Virus record (IMG/VR): IMGVR_UViG_3300008107_000104
Coordinates: 1-47,712 of that record
Direction: 5' to 3' (one strand)
Source of the DNA: a virus
Length of the DNA stretch: 47,712 nt
The notes beneath the pieces were generated by a model. The model was given only the letters and a program-made list of their open reading frames with translations, was not told where the DNA came from and did no database searches. The number at the start of each line of letters is the position of its first letter. The first letter of the stretch is position 1. Positions 34,061-43,339 of the stretch are shown piece after piece. The translations under genes and the position numbers were made by a program.

Positions 34061-34068
34061 TATAAATA
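34061..34068 (+). promoter_or_regulatory. Late promoter box TATAAATA
   Basis: A perfect TATAAATA, 23 bases before the gp8 start and 5 bp after the previous stop. AAGGAAG lies between as Shine-Dalgarno. Confidence 0.7.
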
Positions 34069-34091
34069 ACTAAGGAAGATAGAGTATCGAG

Positions 34092-35627
34092 ATGGCATTA
34101 CTTACTGATCAATTTAGGGTCTTTGCTGCAAAAAGATTTATCAAAACTCTTGAGGGTCCAGATAAAACTGCTTCAGATATTGTTGCTGGAACTAATAGAG
34201 ATCGTCTTTATGTTTTTATTGGGAGACCTCAAGAATGGGACAATGAAAATGTTCCCCCAGATCCTGTGGATTCTTTCCAACAGTTTAGTGATGTATATGA
34301 TGATTTGATTTCAATGAAACGTGTTCTTTCAAATGACACAATTCAAGTTATTCGTCGTATTGACTGGACACCACCAGAACAAACCACAGGTGGTTTGGGA
34401 TACACCTATGACATGTATCGTCACGATTACTCTTCCATTAAAACCGCATCTTCTGGTGCAACCAAGTTATATGATGCAGATTTTTATGTTGTAAATTCTC
34501 AGTATCAAGTTTATAAGTGTATTTACAATGGAACTTCTCCTGCAGATCCTAATGGTAAGCCATCAACTGTAGAACCAACTGGAACTTCAACTTCTATTAT
34601 TACAACTACTGATGGATATCGTTGGAAATATCTATACACTATTCCTGTCGGATCAGTTCTGAAGTTTTTCTCAAATGAGTACATGCCTGTTCTCAATGAT
34701 GTTGCGGTCCAGGCAGAAGCAGCAGATGGTGAAATTGATACTGTCGTTATTGCATCTTCTGGATCTGGATATAATAATGGTACATATGAAAATGTACCTA
34801 TTAAAGGTGACGGTGCTGGGGGTAGAGTTTCTGTTGTTGTTGATGGTGGTAAAATCGTATCAGCAACTGTAACTTCTGGTGGTTCTGGATATTCATTTGG
34901 ACAAATTATTGTTGATGAAATTAACGGTGTTGGTGCTGGCACTGGTACTGGTGGTCTCCTAGAAGTTGTAATTCCACCAAAGGGAGGACATGGTTCAAAT
35001 CCATCATTTGAACTTGGTGGATATCGTGTAATGATTAACACAAAATTCTCGTATGCTGAGGGTTCTGGTGACTTCCCAACAGATAATGACTATCGCAGAA
35101 TTGGTCTTATCATCAATCCAAATAAATTTGGAACTACAGAATTAGCATCTGAACTAACATTATCTGGTACTTATGCAGTGATTTTTCCACCTTCCTTTAC
35201 TGGTTCTTTCCAGACTGATGAAATTATCACGCAAACTAGAACCGTTGGTGGTCAGCAAATTACTGCAAGAGGAAGAGTAATTTCGTGGAATTCTACAACG
35301 AAAGTATTAAAATACTATCAAAATAGAGTTGATGGTATTTTCCCAGAAATTACAGGATCGCAATTTGAATTTGAAGGTGGTAATCCTATCATTGGTGCAT
35401 CTTCAGGTACAACTGCTGAACCAGATGTTAACTTCCCAATTATCCCAAACACAGCAACTAGATCTATCAATAATACAGAATATGATCTAGGTATGAGATT
35501 CACAAATGGATATGCAAAACCAGAATTAGAAAAAAACTCTGGAGATGTTATCTATATAGATAATAGAAGGTCAATTTCACGTGCTGGTGACCAGATCGAA
35601 GATATTAAAATTGTAATCGAATTCTAA
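34092..35627 (+). CDS. gp8: Baseplate wedge subunit gp8
   Basis: A 511-aa protein recognisable as cyanophage gp8 (T4 gp8 about 334 aa). It starts MALLTDQFRVFAAKRFIKTL, then NRDRLYVFIGRPQEWDNENV with a short Pro-rich loop, then RIDWTPPEQTTGG, TYDMYRHDYS, DADFYVVNSQYQVYKCIYNG and TTDGYRWKYLYTIPVGSV. A GxGY repeat segment (about residues 219-300) is inserted after this core. Known: gp8 dimers link gp7 and gp10 at the outer wedge. The C-terminus ends with an acidic helix after IYIDNRRSISRAGDQIEDIK, a conserved feature I recall for the family. Confidence 0.85.
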   Translation: MALLTDQFRVFAAKRFIKTLEGPDKTASDIVAGTNRDRLYVFIGRPQEWDNENVPPDPVDSFQQFSDVYDDLISMKRVLSNDTIQVIRRIDWTPPEQTTGGLGYTYDMYRHDYSSIKTASSGATKLYDADFYVVNSQYQVYKCIYNGTSPADPNGKPSTVEPTGTSTSIITTTDGYRWKYLYTIPVGSVLKFFSNEYMPVLNDVAVQAEAADGEIDTVVIASSGSGYNNGTYENVPIKGDGAGGRVSVVVDGGKIVSATVTSGGSGYSFGQIIVDEINGVGAGTGTGGLLEVVIPPKGGHGSNPSFELGGYRVMINTKFSYAEGSGDFPTDNDYRRIGLIINPNKFGTTELASELTLSGTYAVIFPPSFTGSFQTDEIITQTRTVGGQQITARGRVISWNSTTKVLKYYQNRVDGIFPEITGSQFEFEGGNPIIGASSGTTAEPDVNFPIIPNTATRSINNTEYDLGMRFTNGYAKPELEKNSGDVIYIDNRRSISRAGDQIEDIKIVIEF

Positions 35628-35640
35628 GGTAGTAAGTCCG

Positions 35641-38600
35641 ATGCCCCAGAATACTAATCTAAACATTTCACCATACTATGATGATTTTGATAAGTTTAAA
35701 AATTTTTACAAGGTTCTTTTTAGACCTGGTTTTCCAGTACAAGCTAGAGAGTTAACCACATTTCAATCTATCCTACAAAATCAAATTGAATCAGTAGGTA
35801 CGCACCTTTTTAAAGAAGGTGCTATGGTTATTCCTGGGCAAGTTGGATACGATACTTATGCTCAAGCAGTTATTCTCCAATCAAACTTTTTAGGAACATC
35901 AGTTGAAAGTTATAGAGAAAAACTGATTGGATCTATTATTACAGGTCTAACTACTAACGTTAAGGCAAAAGTAATCTACACACTATCTGCAGAAGAATCA
36001 GAAAAAGGATATATTACACTATATGTTAAGTATATTGAGTCTGGTGGTGCAAACAATGAGACCAGAACTTTTGTAAATAATGAACAATTAATTTGTGATA
36101 AAGAAATTACATTTGGTACTAACTTAATTGAAGTTGGAACTCCTTTTGCACAACTATTGCCAACTGGAGCACTTGCAGTTGGATCCACAGCAACAGTCAG
36201 TACAGGGGTATATTTTATTAGGGGATACTTTGTAGATGTACCTGAACAAACTATTATTCTAGATCAGTATTCAAACACTCCATCATATCGTATTGGTCTG
36301 GAAGTATCCGAATCCATCATTACTCCTGAAGATGATGAAACACTAAATGATAATGCTACTGGTACATCAAACTATGCTGCACCTGGTGGGCATAGATTTA
36401 GAATCAGAGCAACTCTGGCAAAAAAAGTAATCGATGATGATACTGATAAAAACTTTATTGAAATTCTAAGACTCAATAATTCTAAAGTTGAAAAGTTCGT
36501 AGAAAGAACCCAGTATTCTGAACTGGAAAAAATGTTTGCTATTAGAACTTTTGATGAGTCTGGAAATTATACAGTAAGAGATTTTGATATTAGAATTCGT
36601 GAATCTTTGGATGATGGATTAAACAATGGTGTTTTTGCTCCTGGTTCTAGAACACAACAAGGAAATGTTCCATCAAAGTCCAAATATGCTGTAGAAATTG
36701 GTCCTGGTAAGGCATACGTAAAAGGATATGAGATTGAAACACTAGCACCATCTTACATTGATTTAGATAAACCAAGAGATACCAGGGCATTACAAAACAG
36801 TATTGTTCCATTTGAAATGGGCAACTACTTATTAGTAAATACTGTTTGGGGATCACCTATCATTAATGGTAATGGAGTTACAACAAACTATCAAAAAATA
36901 GAATTAAGAGATCAGAGAGGTTCTAACGGAACTACTGCTGGTAATGTTATTGGTTATGCAAGAACTGCTATTTTTGAATATGATAGTGGTTTAGACGTTA
37001 CTGCTGCTGCTACCACATATAAAGCATACTTATTTGATATTCAACCACTTACATTATTTAGATTATCCAATAGTGTAACTTTGGTTCAAGGACAAGTAAT
37101 TAGAGGTAGAACCTCAAAAGCAAAGGCATTTGTTGAAGCTGATCAAACTGGATCACTTATTAAGGTTTACCAAGTTTATGGTAGATTTATTGATGGAGAA
37201 GTTTTAGTAAAAGACTCTATTGAACTTGGAACACTTTCATCACAATATTCTTATGATTTTACAGATGTAAAGGCTATTGTAGGTAGAAATTCAGCAGAAA
37301 CAGTAACATTCCAAGCAACTCCAATTTTAGATGAGAAAAGAGTAATTAGTGGATCTAGTTTTAGTGTAAGTGGAACAACTGTAACTGGAACTCTAAGTAA
37401 TTTCACTAGAGATTTACGTCCAGGAGATATGTTATATTTCTCTGAGACACAGTTTGCACAGGTACTAAAAATCACCACTGCAGGATCTAATATTAATAAT
37501 CGTATAACCAGTGCAACAACATTAACCTTGGAGTCTGGTGGTTCTATTCCAAATGGAACTTATTCATCTTTATATAGAAAGAGACCCCAATTAAAAGATA
37601 AACATATCGCAGATCTTTTAATTGAGATGCCTAAAAAATCAATTAGGCAAGTTTCTGATGAATCTGTCATTGTTGCTAGAACATTTGATAACATTACTGT
37701 TACTGGTTCAAATAATTTTACAATCACTCTCCCTTCGGATGAGCAATTCTTGGCATATGATAAAGATCATTATATGCTAGTTTCTCTTGCACCAACTGCA
37801 GGAACTATTATTAATATTTCTGATAAAATTTCATTCAACACTTCTGGTACTCCTAGAACATCTTTAACAGTAAGTAATCTAAGTGGTTTTACATTTGTTA
37901 GGTTGATTGCATCTATCTCTAAGAATGAAGTAGAGAAGAGAATCAAAACTGCAAATAAAATGAATATCATGAAAGTTGATAGAACCAGCATTGTTGGTGA
38001 TGTCACTAAGTTTGGTTTGTCTTATGGTTCAATCTATGGAACTAGAATTCAAGATGAAGAAATTTCATTAGGTTGTTCTGATGTTTACCAACTCCACGCA
38101 GTCTATGAATCAAAAGATGATAATTTACCTGTGATTCCTAGAATCACTATGCAGGATGCTGCTTTCTTTAAGAAAGGAACCTTAATTCAAGGTAAAACAT
38201 CTGGTGCTAAAGGAATGGTTGTTAACTTTTCAGGTGTAACTTTGAATTGTGAATTTGTTTATAAAAATGATAATAGATTTATTCCTGGTGAGGCAGTAGT
38301 AGGAACTAATACAAACGATCTTCTTATTGAAGCACTTATTGATGATAATGATGGTTCTGTGGATAATGGAAGTTTGGATATTACTTCAAGTTTCACATTA
38401 GACCCAAATCAAAATAGTTATTTTTATGATATTTCTAAACTAGTAAGAAATGCAAATGCTTCGTCACCACTAAGAAAACTTTTAATTATTTTTGATAGGT
38501 TCACTCATGAATCATCAGGAGACTATTTTAATGGTTCATCATATGTTGGTATTGATTATGAAGATATTCCTGCTTTAATTGCAGGTAAAGAAAGAAAAGA

Positions 38601-41600
38601 ACTAAGAGATGTTTTAGATTTTAGACCAGCAGTTACTCCAGTTCTTAGTGCATCTGGTACAACTAATGATCCATATTTTGTAAACTGTGCATCATTAGAC
38701 TGGAAAGATAGAAGCTTTATTTCTGGTGGAGCATCAAATAACGCAACTGTTACTGACGTTCCAAAACCAGAATCCGATTTTAGATGTGACTATGATTATT
38801 ATCTCCCAAGAATTGATAAAATCTTCCTAACTGATCAAAGAACTTTCCAGATTGAAAAAGGAAAATCTGCAGACGAACCTGTTCCACCAGATGATCTACT
38901 AAATGGAATGCTATTGGGAACTATTAGACATGATGCTTATGGATATAATCCCGAGGATGTTTATATCAAACGTGAAAACAATAGACGTTTTACAATGCGA
39001 GACATTGGTATTATTGAAAAACGTCTTGATCAAGTAGAATATTACACTTCACTAAACTTACTTGAATTAGAAACAAATACATTCTCCATTAAAGATGCTG
39101 ATGGTTTTGATAAATTCAAAAATGGTTTCTTAGTAGATGATTTCTCATCACTTAATAATTGTGATCCTAATTATCCTGATTTTGAGTGTTCGATGGAATT
39201 TAGTACAGGATTCTTACGTCCTTCACACTATACAACAAATGTACCATTAGAACTTAATACTACACAATCAACTAATATAGTAAAAAGTCCAAATGGTGCT
39301 ATTATCACTTTACCATATGAAAATGTTAGATTTATTCATCAACCATATGCGTCAAGAGTTGAAAATGTAAACCCATTTAACGTTTTTGCTTTTATTGGTA
39401 GGATTGATTTAACACCACATTCTGATGATTGGATTGACACTACACGTGCTCCAGAAAGAGTTGTAAATATTGAAGGTGATTTCACATCAGAATCTAGAAG
39501 ATTTAATGTTGATCAAAATGGTTTTGCTCCTATTGAATGGGGTGCATGGAGAACTACTTGGAGTGGTGTTACTGCACAAAGATCCTGGGGTATTGGTGGT
39601 GGTAACTGGTGGGGTATTGCAACACAATCTACAATTACTACCAACCAAACTAGATCTGGTCTAAGAACACAAGTTGTTCCACGTATTGATCGTCAAAGTT
39701 TAGGAACTAGCATTATTGCTAGAACATCTATTCCATGGATTCGTTCTAGAAATATTGAGTTTAAAGTACAAAGAATTAAACCAAAAACAAGGATGTATCC
39801 TTTCTTTGATACTGTATCAATTTCTACATATTGTACACCTAAGATTCTTGAGTTGGTCAAAAACTCCACAGAGGATGCTAAAACAAATAATATTCCTTTC
39901 CAAGTTGGAGAGACCGTAGTTGGATTACAAAGTGGTGCTAGAATGAGACTAATGGCACCTAATAACGGATTTACTACAAGTCCATATGACAATTCAGCAC
40001 TTCCTGGTTCTTATGCATCTACAACTAATGTGATTAATATTGATACTGCTGCAATGGCAACACAAGTCAATGGTGCATTCTTTGGGAATCCAGTTCAAGG
40101 TGAAGTTCTAGTTGGACAAACTTCTGGAGCACGTGCTGTAGTTAAGGAAAAGAGATTAATTTCAGACCAAAGTGGAAACCTAACTGGTGTGTTCTTTGTT
40201 CCAAATCCATCTATTGATGCAAACCCACGTTGGGCTACAGGAAGGAGAGTCTTTAGACTTACTTCAAATTCAAAAGATGAAAGAATACCTGGAGCAATTG
40301 ATTCTCTCGCAGAAGCAAATTATGAAGCTGCTGGTACTTTAGAGACACAACAAGAAAATATTCTTGCAGTTCGTAATGCGGAAATTGTTAGAGATACTGT
40401 TACTCAGGATCAATCAATTCAGAGTACCAGAGTAGAAAATAGAGTATTAGGATGGTGGGACCCTCTTGCTCAAACATTCTTGGTGGAGTCTAAGGGTGGA
40501 GCATTTATTACTAAAGTTGATGTTTACTTTAAGTCTAAGGATGAAAAAATTCCCATTAACTGCCAGGTTCGTAGTCTCCAAAATGGAAACCCAACAAACA
40601 AAGTGCTTCCATTCTCGGATGTAACTATCCAACCAAAAGATGTTCAACTTTCTGATAATGCTTCTATCCCAACAACTTTTGTATTCCCAGCACCTGTATA
40701 TCTTCAGGAAAATGAGGAATATGCATTCGTATTATTCTCAGACTCTAATGAATATAGAGTTTGGATTTCTAGAATGGGTGAAAACGACATTTCAAATGAT
40801 CGAACTATTTCTGCACAACCATATGCAGGTGTTCTATTCAAATCACAAAATGGTTCTAGTTGGACAGCGGATCAATATGAAGACTTAAAATTTAGCATGT
40901 ATAAAGCTAAATTTGCAACGTCAGCAAGTGGAAGAGCAGTATTTAATAATGCAAGACTTGGTATTGGAAATAACCAAATTCATAATTTACCTCTAAATCC
41001 AATTACAACATTAAAACCACAATTAAAATTAACATTAGATGCAACAACAATTTCATATACTGTTGGTGCTGAAATTAGCATGACTGATCAATCTCCTGCA
41101 CCTTCGGCAATTATTAGACAGGTTGTTCAAGGAACAGGTGGTGCTAATGGTCATATCATCGTTGATGATGTTTCTGGTACATTTAGAACAGGTGTTACTG
41201 GTGGAGCACTAGCAGTTTATAGAATTGTTTCAAGTAGAACAATTGGTAATATTACACTAAATGCTGGTGTAACTGGATCATTTACTGTTGGTCAAAAAAT
41301 TACTACTACTGCTGGTGCATCTGGTATTGTAACTGCTTGGAACTCAGGAACTAGAGTAATAACTATTAAGTCTGCAACTGGAACATTCTCTACTGGAGAT
41401 ACAGTATCAATGACAGTAAGTGGTTCTGTAGTTGGTTCTGGTGTTATTGCAACTGGTGGTGTAAGTATTACAGGTGATGATATTAACCGTTATGTTACAA
41501 TTGCACCAACATTCTTCAATGATCCAAATAGAATTCTAATCAGACACCAAAATCATGGTATGCACGATCCAGCAAACACTGTGATTATTTCTGGAGTACA

Positions 41601-42792
41601 ATCCGAAGTTTCTTCAACAACTATTGACTCAGCATTCCATACAAATGGAATCACTACTTCAGATGGTGTAGGATCAAACTTTGAATTGCACGTTAATGAT
41701 GCTTCTGCATTCCATACCGTAATTAATGGTTTGGCATTAGATGTTGCAAATCCAGGTTACATTAAACTGGGTAACGAAATTATCAAATACATTGATATTA
41801 GTGATGATGGTAAAATTATCACTGTACCCTCTGGGGGTAGAGCAGCTGCTGGAACAACTATTTCTGCACATGCGGTCGATGAAGCAGTTGAATGTTATAA
41901 TTTAGATGGTGTACCACTGATTGAAATTAATAAGTCACATGAAGGGTTAGCAAATGTAACATTAGATAGTTACGAAGTTAACACTGATTCTATTGCATCT
42001 AATGGTATTGTTTCTGGTGGTGCTGTAGTATATGCAACTCAAAACGTTGCATTTGAAACTCTAACACCACAGATTACACAGATGAAATTACCAGATACTG
42101 AGTGTATTCATAGATTTAATTGTGTTTCTGGAACCTCAATTAATGATAATGGTCAAACAATACTAGAAAGTTCATTTATTAATGATGGATCATATGATGA
42201 TGTTATTCCAAATGAAACTAATACTTTAACTGGTCAAAAAATTATTTGCTCTCAGGTAAATGAAGATACTCATTTAAATGGTGCTAAGTCATTAACATAT
42301 GAAATTAACATGGCATCTACTAATGAAAATATCTCACCAGTTATTGATTTAGAAAGAACCAGTTTGATTACAACATCAAATAGAGTAAATAATCTAAGTA
42401 TTACAAACTCGGATTCCAGAGCATCGACTGGAGATAGAAATAATGCAATCTATGTTACTAAATTGGTAGAACTTCTTAATCCAGCAAATAGTTTGAAAGT
42501 TCTATTCTCAGCAGATTTACATCCATTTACTGATGTAAAAGTCATGTATAAGATTGTACCAGTAGGTACATCATTGACAGCTGAAGAAATTGGTTTTGAA
42601 TATTTTAATGGATCTGGTGGTCCAGATAGAGATATCCCCAAAACAGAAAGATTTGAAATGAGAGACTATGAGTTTACTGTTGATTCATTGAGTTTTACTT
42701 CATTCCAAATTAAGATTGTGATGAACAGCCAAAATCAAGCATATGTTCCTCTAATTAGAGATTTCCGTGTAATTGCTTTACTTGACCTATGA
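35641..42792 (+). CDS. Large DUF4815-type baseplate/fibre protein, 2383 aa
   Basis: The N-terminus reads LNISPYYDDFDKFKNFYKVL, then FRPGFPVQARELTTFQSILQ, NQIESVGTHLFKEGAMVIPG. This is the signature I know as DUF4815, found in long structural proteins of T4-like cyanophages after gp8. Further recognisable segments are WWDPLAQTFLVESKGGAFIT (residues near 1605) and PAPVYLQENEEYAFVLFSDS (near 1680). The region after about residue 1770 holds GATG-type spring modules. Residues 1295-1340 are Trp-rich. It probably replaces or extends gp10-type wedge functions and anchors fibres, which is inferred from position. Its stop overlaps the next start. Confidence 0.75.
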   Translation: MPQNTNLNISPYYDDFDKFKNFYKVLFRPGFPVQARELTTFQSILQNQIESVGTHLFKEGAMVIPGQVGYDTYAQAVILQSNFLGTSVESYREKLIGSIITGLTTNVKAKVIYTLSAEESEKGYITLYVKYIESGGANNETRTFVNNEQLICDKEITFGTNLIEVGTPFAQLLPTGALAVGSTATVSTGVYFIRGYFVDVPEQTIILDQYSNTPSYRIGLEVSESIITPEDDETLNDNATGTSNYAAPGGHRFRIRATLAKKVIDDDTDKNFIEILRLNNSKVEKFVERTQYSELEKMFAIRTFDESGNYTVRDFDIRIRESLDDGLNNGVFAPGSRTQQGNVPSKSKYAVEIGPGKAYVKGYEIETLAPSYIDLDKPRDTRALQNSIVPFEMGNYLLVNTVWGSPIINGNGVTTNYQKIELRDQRGSNGTTAGNVIGYARTAIFEYDSGLDVTAAATTYKAYLFDIQPLTLFRLSNSVTLVQGQVIRGRTSKAKAFVEADQTGSLIKVYQVYGRFIDGEVLVKDSIELGTLSSQYSYDFTDVKAIVGRNSAETVTFQATPILDEKRVISGSSFSVSGTTVTGTLSNFTRDLRPGDMLYFSETQFAQVLKITTAGSNINNRITSATTLTLESGGSIPNGTYSSLYRKRPQLKDKHIADLLIEMPKKSIRQVSDESVIVARTFDNITVTGSNNFTITLPSDEQFLAYDKDHYMLVSLAPTAGTIINISDKISFNTSGTPRTSLTVSNLSGFTFVRLIASISKNEVEKRIKTANKMNIMKVDRTSIVGDVTKFGLSYGSIYGTRIQDEEISLGCSDVYQLHAVYESKDDNLPVIPRITMQDAAFFKKGTLIQGKTSGAKGMVVNFSGVTLNCEFVYKNDNRFIPGEAVVGTNTNDLLIEALIDDNDGSVDNGSLDITSSFTLDPNQNSYFYDISKLVRNANASSPLRKLLIIFDRFTHESSGDYFNGSSYVGIDYEDIPALIAGKERKELRDVLDFRPAVTPVLSASGTTNDPYFVNCASLDWKDRSFISGGASNNATVTDVPKPESDFRCDYDYYLPRIDKIFLTDQRTFQIEKGKSADEPVPPDDLLNGMLLGTIRHDAYGYNPEDVYIKRENNRRFTMRDIGIIEKRLDQVEYYTSLNLLELETNTFSIKDADGFDKFKNGFLVDDFSSLNNCDPNYPDFECSMEFSTGFLRPSHYTTNVPLELNTTQSTNIVKSPNGAIITLPYENVRFIHQPYASRVENVNPFNVFAFIGRIDLTPHSDDWIDTTRAPERVVNIEGDFTSESRRFNVDQNGFAPIEWGAWRTTWSGVTAQRSWGIGGGNWWGIATQSTITTNQTRSGLRTQVVPRIDRQSLGTSIIARTSIPWIRSRNIEFKVQRIKPKTRMYPFFDTVSISTYCTPKILELVKNSTEDAKTNNIPFQVGETVVGLQSGARMRLMAPNNGFTTSPYDNSALPGSYASTTNVINIDTAAMATQVNGAFFGNPVQGEVLVGQTSGARAVVKEKRLISDQSGNLTGVFFVPNPSIDANPRWATGRRVFRLTSNSKDERIPGAIDSLAEANYEAAGTLETQQENILAVRNAEIVRDTVTQDQSIQSTRVENRVLGWWDPLAQTFLVESKGGAFITKVDVYFKSKDEKIPINCQVRSLQNGNPTNKVLPFSDVTIQPKDVQLSDNASIPTTFVFPAPVYLQENEEYAFVLFSDSNEYRVWISRMGENDISNDRTISAQPYAGVLFKSQNGSSWTADQYEDLKFSMYKAKFATSASGRAVFNNARLGIGNNQIHNLPLNPITTLKPQLKLTLDATTISYTVGAEISMTDQSPAPSAIIRQVVQGTGGANGHIIVDDVSGTFRTGVTGGALAVYRIVSSRTIGNITLNAGVTGSFTVGQKITTTAGASGIVTAWNSGTRVITIKSATGTFSTGDTVSMTVSGSVVGSGVIATGGVSITGDDINRYVTIAPTFFNDPNRILIRHQNHGMHDPANTVIISGVQSEVSSTTIDSAFHTNGITTSDGVGSNFELHVNDASAFHTVINGLALDVANPGYIKLGNEIIKYIDISDDGKIITVPSGGRAAAGTTISAHAVDEAVECYNLDGVPLIEINKSHEGLANVTLDSYEVNTDSIASNGIVSGGAVVYATQNVAFETLTPQITQMKLPDTECIHRFNCVSGTSINDNGQTILESSFINDGSYDDVIPNETNTLTGQKIICSQVNEDTHLNGAKSLTYEINMASTNENISPVIDLERTSLITTSNRVNNLSITNSDSRASTGDRNNAIYVTKLVELLNPANSLKVLFSADLHPFTDVKVMYKIVPVGTSLTAEEIGFEYFNGSGGPDRDIPKTERFEMRDYEFTVDSLSFTSFQIKIVMNSQNQAYVPLIRDFRVIALLDL

Positions 42793-43031
42793 CAAATGAA
42801 AGATATATAAGAGTAGAAGGTTCCGACAATTTATATCGGGATATTAAAAGTGGTGCTATTCTAAATCTAGACAATGATGCATATTCTAGTGCGGTCGAGT
42901 CTTCAAGAAAGAGAAAGGCACAAAGAGAAACCATTTCTACTTTACAAAAAGACGTATCTGAGTTAAAATCAGATATGTCCACCATTAAAACATTATTATT
43001 ACAATTAGTAGGAGAAAAAAATGACAGTTGA
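42789..43031 (+). CDS. Small coiled-coil protein, 80 aa
   Basis: ATG 42789 overlaps the preceding stop by four bases (ATGA). The N-terminus YIRVEGSDNLYRDIKSGAIL is a conserved motif I recall from cyanophages. It is followed by a basic stretch (SSRKRKAQRET) and a heptad-rich helix to the end (STLQKDVSELKSDMSTIKTL). A coiled coil of about 30 residues is likely. It may help fibre or wedge proteins trimerise or attach; this is inferred from position only. It overlaps the next gene by 11 bp. Confidence 0.75.
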   Translation: MTNERYIRVEGSDNLYRDIKSGAILNLDNDAYSSAVESSRKRKAQRETISTLQKDVSELKSDMSTIKTLLLQLVGEKNDS

Positions 43032-43245
43032 TGCCCCTGAAATTCTTGCACCTGAAGCACTTCTAGAGCAATTTAAAGCAAGATATGATGCTATCGTAAA
43101 TGAAAATCAACAACTTCTTGCGAAGATCAGAGATAATGAACAAATTGCACTAAAGTTACAAGGTGCTATGGAAACAATTCAATATCTAAATCCTGAGTTG
43201 AGCACTCCAGAAGAAAAAACAGAAACTGAAGAAGTTTCAGAATAA
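43021..43245 (+). CDS. Small coiled-coil protein, 74 aa
   Basis: An acidic helical protein starting MTVDAPEILAPEALLEQFKA. Residues about 18-52 form a Leu/Ile/Gln heptad pattern (NENQQLLAKIRDNEQIALKL), and the end is a Glu/Thr-rich disordered tail. It starts inside the last 11 bp of the previous gene and ends before the terminator, so it closes the baseplate transcript. No family name is known to me. Confidence 0.75.
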   Translation: MTVDAPEILAPEALLEQFKARYDAIVNENQQLLAKIRDNEQIALKLQGAMETIQYLNPELSTPEEKTETEEVSE

Positions 43246-43252
43246 TACTAAG

Positions 43253-43275
43253 AGGAGCCTAGTGCTCCTTTTTTT
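43253..43275 (+). terminator. Intrinsic terminator
   Basis: AGGAGC (43253-43258), loop CTAGT, GCTCCT (43264-43269) and a run of T to 43275. A six-pair GC-rich stem followed by a T-tract lies 7 bp after the stop of the 74-aa gene and before the next late box. This is the clearest terminator in the window. Confidence 0.8.
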
Positions 43276-43293
43276 GTACTGATTTACTATAGG

Positions 43294-43301
43294 TATAAAT
43301 A
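43294..43301 (+). promoter_or_regulatory. Late promoter box TATAAATA
   Basis: A perfect TATAAATA between the terminator and the tail-fibre start, 38 bp before its ATG. It makes the fibre gene a separate late unit. Confidence 0.7.
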
Positions 43302-43339
43302 AGTTAGGGAAGAATTAGCTTTTACGGGATTTATATCAA

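Noticed and set aside
34523-35041. Minus-strand ORF of 172 codons inside gp8
   Set aside because: Pro/Ser/Thr-rich shadow of the Gly-rich GxGY insert on the + strand; gp8 is clearly the real gene.
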